This document shows positions 1 to 9,509 of a stretch of DNA of 12,736 bases, in pieces; positions within the stretch are counted from its first letter, which is position 1; each line of letters starts with the position of its first letter. The notes beneath the pieces are model-generated. The model did not search any database, was not told the origin of the DNA, and worked only from the letters and a program-made list of their open reading frames with translations. The translations under genes were made by a program, and so were the position numbers. The stretch covers positions 1 through 12,736 of the forward strand of contig JAEUJT010000466.1 of assembly GCA_016793525.1 (NCBI GenBank), written 5' to 3'. The DNA is from Archangium sp. Lineage in GTDB: Bacteria > Myxococcota > Myxococcia > Myxococcales > Myxococcaceae.

Positions 1-69
1 GATGGCGACTTCGCGCGTGACCGGCCCCACCTGGCCGCCGCGCGAGTCTCGAAGAAACCAAACACTCAT
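1..69 (-). CDS. Partial gene, start of a probable GYF_2-domain (DUF4339-like) protein
   Basis: Reading the minus strand from the ATG at 69-67 gives 23 open codons to the window edge. The peptide begins M-S-V-W-F-L-R-D and continues with G-G-Q-V-G-P-V-T. An aromatic pair, a short charged turn, then 'G-Q-x-GP-[VF]-[ST]' is the usual opening of GYF_2/DUF4339 domains, which are protein-interaction modules often joined to membrane or kinase domains. A GGAG motif (complement of 78-81) lies 8 bases before the ATG, which favours this start, although the frame stays open further upstream. The gene follows the helicase in the same direction after 133 bases, so it could share its transcript. Only the N-terminus is visible; the rest of the protein and its role cannot be told. 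The domain call rests on about 20 residues. Confidence 0.5.
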   Translation of the reverse strand, partial: MSVWFLRDSRGGQVGPVTREVAI

Positions 70-77
70 GATGCACG

Positions 78-81
78 CTCC
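78..81 (-). promoter_or_regulatory. Ribosome binding site (GGAG) for the left-edge gene
   Basis: CTCC on the plus strand reads GGAG on the minus strand, 8 bases ahead of the ATG at 69-67. It supports that codon as the start of the truncated gene. Confidence 0.45.
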
Positions 82-202
82 GAAGGCTACCGCTGGGCAG
101 CCTGTCAGAGACGCGTCGCTGCCCTCAAGGTCTAATCCCGCCCGGTGTGCGCCTATTCCACCACATGGCGCCTCGACGACCTGGCCAGTGCAGAACGGCG
201 CT

Positions 203-4933
<4,731 letters not shown>

Positions 4934-5058
4934 CTCAGGATCAAGCCGTTGGACGATTCATAAAGCCAAGCGGACTCATTTGGATTCGAGATGGTTGTCC
5001 CCGCAGCAATTGCGCAAATTGGTGAACAAGCACCCCCGAGCGACTCGCAAGCAATTGA

Positions 5059-5068
5059 TTTCATGAAA
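5059..5068. promoter_or_regulatory. 10-base palindrome TTTCATGAAA, possible operator
   Basis: This perfect inverted repeat sits about 165 bases before the TPP enzyme start and about 125 bases before the helicase start, in the AT-richer part of the divergent region. A dimeric repressor could bind here, but a 10-base palindrome can also arise by chance. No second copy was seen in the window. Confidence 0.2.
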
Positions 5069-5104
5069 ATTCGCGGCGGCGTGACGGGTGCCACCACACT
5101 GGGC

Positions 5105-5139
5105 CACAAATCACCCACCCGAGTCAGGTGGGACTTGTG
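5105..5139. promoter_or_regulatory. Imperfect hairpin upstream of the TPP enzyme
   Basis: The inner stem pairs CCCACC (5114-5119) with GGTGGG (5127-5132) around a 7-base loop. After a small asymmetric bulge, an outer stem pairs CACAA (5105-5109) with TTGTG (5135-5139). No run of T follows, so it is not a classical terminator. It could be a leader RNA structure or an operator for the gene starting at 5232. Confidence 0.3.
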
Positions 5140-5216
5140 TGGAGTGGGTGAAAGTGGGGGCGGCGGGGCTGTCCGGTGCGCAGTGTTGGTCGCTAAGCGA
5201 CACCCTGCCACATGCC

Positions 5217-5221
5217 TGGAG
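5217..5221 (+). promoter_or_regulatory. Probable ribosome binding site (TGGAG) for the TPP enzyme
   Basis: TGGAG ends 10 bases before the ATG at 5232. The spacing is long but acceptable, and it is the best site near the conserved start of the protein. It is the main reason for choosing 5232 over the in-frame upstream start at 5088. Confidence 0.4.
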
Positions 5222-5231
5222 CACACCTCGA

Positions 5232-7031
5232 ATGACTCGCCACGCTACTCCAAACCTTGAAATCTCAACAACTTCTTTCGTTGCGCCTCCCACGGACGCC
5301 GTGGCGCACGTCGAGCGCCTGAAGAAGATTGAAAAGCTGTCGGTCGCTCGCGCCATCGCCGAGACGCTCCAGGCGCGCGGGGTCGACAAAGTGTTTTGTA
5401 TTCCCGGCGGTCCGATTTCTCCGCTGGTCGACGCGCTGCTCGAGACGCACATCGCGCACGTGCAGTGTCAGGAAGAGACGATGGCCGTCTACATGGCCAG
5501 CGGCTACGCCAAGGCAACGGGTCGCCCCGCGGTCGTCATCGTGACGTCGGGCCCTGGGATTCTGAATGCGGTGACTGGAATCGCCGCGGCGTACCACGAC
5601 GAGATTCCGCTCCTGATTTTCGCGGGCGAGGTAGCGACCACCAGCAGCGGGCGCGGGGCGCTGCAAGACGGAGGGCCCACTGGCCTCGACATCGGCCGCA
5701 TGTTGGCGCCCATTACGCGTGGGTCGCATTTGCTCGCGCACGAGCGCCGAGCACTGCCCATGCTTGACCAGGCCTTCTCCACGGCCATGTCGATGCCCCG
5801 CGGGCCGGTGTTGTTGCGCGTGCCGGTCGACCTGCTCCGCCGAGAGGCGGGCATGTTGGCCGTCGCTTCGAGCGAGCCAGCCGCGTTGCCCCAGGCGTCG
5901 GTCAATCAGTGCCGCACCATCGCCGAGCTGCTCCACCAGGCGCAGCGGCCCGTCTTGCTGGCGGGGTTGGGTGCGCGCAACAGCAACGCCTCACAGGCGT
6001 TGATTCGCCTCGCCGAAGCGGCCAAGTGTCCCGTCATCACCGACCTGGAGGGCAAAGGCGCCATTCCTGAGACGCACCCCCTCTCGCTCGGTGTTTTCGG
6101 CGTGGGCGCGCGGGGCAGCGCGGCCAGCTTCCTGGCCGAGGGGGTCGATCTCCTGATCTCGGTGGGCGCCCGGTTCGACGACACCACCACCTCGAACTTC
6201 AGCCCGCTCCTGCAGGGACAGCACACGCTGGTGCAGCTCGACTACGACGCCGCGCGACTGGGGCGTGCGTATTCTCCGGAGCTCGCCGTCGTGTGCGATC
6301 TGCCGCTTGCGCTCGCGACCATCACCGCGGAGCTGCCTGACATCGATGGGCCGAGGCTCCGCAACCGCAAATGGAATCTGAGCGAGTCGGCGCCCAACCC
6401 CCTCCCGCCTGTCCCGCAGACGCTCGGCGCCGCGCCGCACGACCCCCGGGCGGTGGCCGCAGCGCTCCGGAGCACGTTCGGGCCTTCGGCGCTCTTCAGC
6501 AGCGACATCGGGAATCACCTGCTCTTCATGGCGACCGAGATGGTCTCGAGCCGGCCCGATTCGTTTCACGTCAGCATCGGGCTCGGCGGCATGGGGTCGG
6601 GTTTGGGTACGGCCATCGGCCTGCAGCTGGGAGTCCCGAACCGCCAAGTGGTGTGTGTCATTGGCGACGGCGGCATGTTGATGGTCGGTACCGAGTTGGC
6701 GACCGCGGTCGCGCTCCAGCTGCCGTTGGTGGTGGTGGTGTTCAATGACAGACAGCTCGGAATGGTGCGCCACGGGCATCAGCGACTCTTCAATCGCTCA
6801 CAAACATTCGAGACCCCGAACGTCGACTACTGCGGGTTGGCGCGTTCGTTGGGTGCGGAGGCCGAGCGAGTCGCGTCGATCGAGCAGCTGCGCGCGACCA
6901 TCGCCCGCCCTCGTCGCGGCCCGGTGATGCTCGAGTTCTCAATCGATGGAGCGATTCAGCCCATCAACCCCCGCGAGGCCACGCTGAACTTCGACTCCGC
7001 GCCGGCCGCCAAGAACCTCACGGTTCACTGA
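5232..7031 (+). CDS. Thiamine-diphosphate-dependent enzyme, acetolactate synthase-like superfamily
   Basis: From the ATG at 5232 the protein has 599 residues, typical of the acetolactate synthase / benzoylformate decarboxylase superfamily. The N-terminal pyrimidine-binding domain shows IPGG and the segment ending in MASGYAK, preceded by the catalytic glutamate (E82 in this numbering), then TSGPGILNAVTG. The C-terminal domain carries the cofactor motif GDG (478-480), closed by N505 27 residues after its first glycine. These enzymes cleave or join C-C bonds next to a carbonyl, for example by decarboxylating a 2-keto acid or making an acyloin. The acetolactate synthase signature 'FQE-x-D' is missing: the matching place reads A-L-Q-D-G-G-P-T-G-L-D. 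There is also no regulatory-subunit gene beside it, so ordinary branched-chain amino-acid synthesis is unlikely. The substrate cannot be told. It converges on the P450 and may belong to a small specialised pathway with it. Confidence 0.85.
   Translation: MTRHATPNLEISTTSFVAPPTDAVAHVERLKKIEKLSVARAIAETLQARGVDKVFCIPGGPISPLVDALLETHIAHVQCQEETMAVYMASGYAKATGRPAVVIVTSGPGILNAVTGIAAAYHDEIPLLIFAGEVATTSSGRGALQDGGPTGLDIGRMLAPITRGSHLLAHERRALPMLDQAFSTAMSMPRGPVLLRVPVDLLRREAGMLAVASSEPAALPQASVNQCRTIAELLHQAQRPVLLAGLGARNSNASQALIRLAEAAKCPVITDLEGKGAIPETHPLSLGVFGVGARGSAASFLAEGVDLLISVGARFDDTTTSNFSPLLQGQHTLVQLDYDAARLGRAYSPELAVVCDLPLALATITAELPDIDGPRLRNRKWNLSESAPNPLPPVPQTLGAAPHDPRAVAAALRSTFGPSALFSSDIGNHLLFMATEMVSSRPDSFHVSIGLGGMGSGLGTAIGLQLGVPNRQVVCVIGDGGMLMVGTELATAVALQLPLVVVVFNDRQLGMVRHGHQRLFNRSQTFETPNVDYCGLARSLGAEAERVASIEQLRATIARPRRGPVMLEFSIDGAIQPINPREATLNFDSAPAAKNLTVH
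7025..7031. other. Overlapping convergent stop codons
   Basis: In TCACTGA the first three bases are the P450 stop read on the minus strand, and the last three are the TPP enzyme stop on the plus strand. The two genes overlap by 7 bp with no room for a terminator between them. Each transcript must therefore run into the other gene or end inside it. Confidence 0.9.
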
Positions 7032-8362
7032 GCGGTCGCAGTCATCATCAGCGGAAAACGAGGGCGCAGGCCCAACATCGCACGAGGGGCAATCACCGTG
7101 CCTGGCAGCAGGTCGAGCCGCACCCGCTGCAGCACGGTCGCCAAGACCAATTGCATCTCCATCAACGCATACTGATCTCCGAGGCACAGCCGCGCGCCGC
7201 CGCCGAAAGGGAAGAAGGAGAACCGCTGCCGCTCGGCCCCCGCCCGGAACCGCTCTGGATCGTACCCTTCTGGGTTCGGCCACAGGCGCGCATCGTGGTG
7301 CGTCGCGTAGATGCTCAGGAGGATCTGCGCCCCGGTTGGAACATCGAACCCGTCGAGCTGATCAGGCCCCAGCGCCTCGCGTGTAATCATCCACGAGGGG
7401 GGGTACAGCCGGAGCGTCTCTTCAACCACCTGCTTGGTGTACGGCAGGTTGGCCAAGTCGGCGGCGGTGGGGGGGCGCCCAGCGAGCACTCGGTCCAGCT
7501 CGGCGCGGTGGCGGCGGGCAATCTCCGGGTGCGACGACAGCAACGCGAATGCGAAGGCGAGCCCATTCGAGCTCGTTTCGTAGCCGCCGACGAACAGGGT
7601 CATCAGCTCGTCGCGCAACTGCTTGTCATTCAGCCCAGGCCCACCCTGCTCGTCTCGTGCTCCAACCAACAGCGACAGCAGGCTCCCGTCATCGGTCGTC
7701 GCCCGTCGCGCATTCTCGATGAGGCGAAACAGGGTGCGGTCGATGGTCTCGATCGCCTGTGCGTACCGGCGATTCCCGGGAGTCGGCACCGCGCGGGGAA
7801 TCGAGGCGAGCGCGAACCGGTTCTTCGACAGATCGTCGAACAGAATCTGCCAGGCGTCCATCAGGTCGCGGATCTCGCCGGAGATGTCTGCTTTGAACAT
7901 GTTCCGAACCGTCAGCTCCATCGTCAAACGAAGCATCTCGTCTCGAATTTCGAACGGCCAGTTCGCCTTCGACGCCCACGCCTCCACCAGCCTCGCCGCC
8001 GCTGCCGTGATGGTCTCCGCGACGTCACCGATCTTCTGGCGGTGAAAGGCGGGCTGCACCAGGCGGCGCTCCCGCAGCCACGCTTCGCCCTCGAGCAGCA
8101 GCAGCCCATCACCCAACACCGGGCGCATGCGCTGCGAGGCCTTTCCCTTGATGTAGTTCTTCGAGTTCTCCTGAAGCACGTGCTTCACGGCAGTCGGAGA
8201 ACTCACCAGGAACAAAGGGTTGCCCCCGGCATCGCCCAGCAAGACCACGCCCCCGAACTCGCGATTGAGAGACGTGACGCGCGTCAGCGGGTCACCGCGC
8301 AGTTGAAGCGCACCACCAATCAAGGGGAAAGAAAGTGGGCCTGGGGCGAGTTTTGTTGTCAT
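7025..8362 (-). CDS. Cytochrome P450 monooxygenase, soluble bacterial type
   Basis: The 445-residue protein has every P450 hallmark. These are the C-helix W-x3-R (W95, R99), the I-helix oxygen-activation motif GGYETS (259-264), E315-x-x-R318 of the K helix, PERF (369-372) and the heme loop FGGGARLCLG (386-395) with C393 as the thiolate ligand. There is no N-terminal membrane anchor, so it is cytosolic and needs external electron donors such as ferredoxin and its reductase, which are not in the window. The helix motifs and heme loop resemble the CYP4/CYP102-like group, many of which oxidise fatty acids; this is only a hint at the substrate. The start ATG at 8362 has no good Shine-Dalgarno; a TACAAT element just upstream suggests a leaderless transcript. 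It is divergent from the ketosynthase (67-bp gap) and tail-to-tail with the TPP enzyme. Confidence 0.93.
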   Translation of the reverse strand: MTTKLAPGPLSFPLIGGALQLRGDPLTRVTSLNREFGGVVLLGDAGGNPLFLVSSPTAVKHVLQENSKNYIKGKASQRMRPVLGDGLLLLEGEAWLRERRLVQPAFHRQKIGDVAETITAAAARLVEAWASKANWPFEIRDEMLRLTMELTVRNMFKADISGEIRDLMDAWQILFDDLSKNRFALASIPRAVPTPGNRRYAQAIETIDRTLFRLIENARRATTDDGSLLSLLVGARDEQGGPGLNDKQLRDELMTLFVGGYETSSNGLAFAFALLSSHPEIARRHRAELDRVLAGRPPTAADLANLPYTKQVVEETLRLYPPSWMITREALGPDQLDGFDVPTGAQILLSIYATHHDARLWPNPEGYDPERFRAGAERQRFSFFPFGGGARLCLGDQYALMEMQLVLATVLQRVRLDLLPGTVIAPRAMLGLRPRFPLMMTATAQ

Positions 8363-8429
8363 TTCTCATAATTGTACATGCGTTGCTGTGTGTCGTCTAT
8401 TTATTTCGTGGGTTCATGGTGAGGTCGTT
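8363..8429. promoter_or_regulatory. Short divergent promoter region between the P450 and the ketosynthase
   Basis: These 67 AT-richer bases must serve both genes. For the P450 (minus strand) there is TACAAT (complement of 8371-8376), preceded at 17 bases by TAGACG. That matches 5 of 6 and 4 of 6 consensus bases and would place the transcript start almost at the ATG. For the ketosynthase (plus strand) only a weak pair is visible: TTGTAC (8372-8377) and TCTATT (8396-8401), 18 bases apart. The two candidates share bases, so one regulator bound here could affect both genes. No clear operator palindrome was found. Confidence 0.35.
8418..8424 (+). promoter_or_regulatory. Ribosome binding site (GGTGAGG) for the ketosynthase
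   Basis: GGTGAGG ends 5 bases before the ATG at 8430. This selects that ATG over the in-frame GTG at 8388, which has no site and would add 14 residues unlike any FabH N-terminus. Confidence 0.65.
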
Positions 8430-9509
8430 ATGAGTAATTTGAATGTGGGTGTGCTGTCGGTAGGTGTCTATTTGCCTGAGGTGGTGCGGACGAACGAATG
8501 GTGGCCGACCGACATGGTTGAGGCCTGGGAGCGTCGTGTGTTGACGCAGGTTGTGCGACAAGACTTACAGACAGAAGACCCACGTAGCGAGTGTGCTCAG
8601 GCGATGGCCAACGCGATGGCTTCGGTGAAGGGAGACCCGTTTCAAGGCGCGAAGCGTCGGCACGTCATGCCAGAAGGTATGATGTCTTCTGATATGGAAC
8701 TCGCGGCCGCAGAAGATGCACTGCGCAAGGCAGGCATTCAGCGGAGTGATGTTGATGTCTTGTTGGTCTCGAGCGCCCTCCCAGACAATCTCAACGTTTC
8801 CAATGCTTGTGTTCTTCACCAGCGGCTGGGGTTGCCCGATCGATGTTTGACGACGTCGATTGATGCGATGTGCAACAGCTTCTTGATGCAGTTGTCGCTG
8901 GTCGAGAAGCTCATCTCGGCTCGGCTCGCGAAGTACGCGGTGCTCGTGCAATCAGCCGCGATGAGCCGCATCAGTCGACCCGAAGATCAGTTTTCGGTGT
9001 GGACGGGAGACGGGGCGACAGCGGTCGTGGTTGGGCCCGTGTCTGCAGGTCGAGGCGTACTCGGCCGCGCGCATCGCACCGACGGCTCGGTGTTTGGCGG
9101 AATCGTTACGGGCGTGCCTGGAAAAAACTGGTGGGAGGGCCCGCCCATTGTTTACATTCAAGACTCGCGCAAGGCGCGTCGAATGTTCCTCTCGATTGGC
9201 GATTTCTGTGGCCCCGCGATGCGCGAAGCGCTTGATCAGGCGTCGCTTACGACTGATGATATCTCTTTCTATGCATCACATCAGGCCACCGTGTGGTTTC
9301 AGAAGGTTACTCAACGAGCGCTCGGGCTCGATCGCGCGAAGAACGTGAGCACGTTTCCGGACTTCGGAAATATGCTCGGTTGCAATATTCCCCTCAATCT
9401 TCATGAAGGCGCATCTCGAGGTCTTCTTCGTGACGGCGAGGTGGTCGCCATGATGTCTGGCGCCGCCGGAATGGCCACGAGCTGCGCAGTGCTTCGTTGG
9501 GGTGTTTGA
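8430..9509 (+). CDS. 3-oxoacyl-ACP synthase III-like ketosynthase (FabH family)
   Basis: The 359-residue protein has the thiolase fold landmarks of KAS III. Catalytic Cys148 lies in S-I-D-A-M-C-N-S, His284 in ASHQAT and Asn314 in F-G-N-M-L-G; WTGDGATAVVV (191-201) is the usual 'GDGA' strand. FabH-like enzymes condense an acyl-CoA with a malonyl-ACP or similar partner, or transfer acyl groups to another nucleophile. It is about 40 residues longer than housekeeping FabH; the extra length falls around residues 22-80, between TNEWW and RRHVMPEG, near where acyl chains enter in FabH. The gene is GC-poorer than its surroundings and abuts the kinase gene, with its TGA directly followed by the kinase's TTG. 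The context fits a specialised or signal-making synthase (compare PqsD, PpyS, DarB) better than bulk fatty-acid synthesis, but the product is unknown. No carrier protein or other synthase is nearby. Confidence 0.87.
   Translation: MSNLNVGVLSVGVYLPEVVRTNEWWPTDMVEAWERRVLTQVVRQDLQTEDPRSECAQAMANAMASVKGDPFQGAKRRHVMPEGMMSSDMELAAAEDALRKAGIQRSDVDVLLVSSALPDNLNVSNACVLHQRLGLPDRCLTTSIDAMCNSFLMQLSLVEKLISARLAKYAVLVQSAAMSRISRPEDQFSVWTGDGATAVVVGPVSAGRGVLGRAHRTDGSVFGGIVTGVPGKNWWEGPPIVYIQDSRKARRMFLSIGDFCGPAMREALDQASLTTDDISFYASHQATVWFQKVTQRALGLDRAKNVSTFPDFGNMLGCNIPLNLHEGASRGLLRDGEVVAMMSGAAGMATSCAVLRWGV
9499..9504 (+). promoter_or_regulatory. Shine-Dalgarno-like GGGGTG deciding a TTG start
   Basis: GGGGTG lies inside the last codons of the ketosynthase and ends 5 bases before the TTG at 9510. 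The first in-frame ATG of the kinase comes only at codon 59, inside the conserved-looking sensor domain, so TTG is the likely start. Stop and start touch (TGA-TTG), which predicts translational coupling. Confidence 0.5.

Larger units (their letters stand above)
4934..5231. other. Divergent intergenic region between the helicase and the TPP enzyme
   Basis: About 298 bases separate the two divergent starts, so promoters for both genes should lie here. The left part is more AT-rich than the genes. It holds a GCAATTGC palindrome near 5006 and a perfect 10-base palindrome TTTCATGAAA (5059-5068). The right part holds an imperfect hairpin (5105-5139). I found no -10/-35 pair on either strand good enough to assign, no RNA gene and no convincing small coding region. 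Reading frames that cross it are open only by chance and lack ribosome sites. Confidence 0.55.

Noticed and set aside
5088..5231. N-terminal extension of the TPP enzyme to 5088
   Set aside because: The added 48 residues resemble translated non-coding DNA, cross the hairpin, and have no ribosome site, while 5232 has one and is closer to the conserved start.
4991..5260. 89-codon frame in the divergent intergenic region
   Set aside because: No ribosome site, no recognisable domain, and it overlaps the better-supported TPP enzyme start in another frame.
7151..8371. 406-codon plus-strand frame opposite the P450
   Set aside because: It is antisense to a P450 with all diagnostic motifs and lacks any domain of its own.
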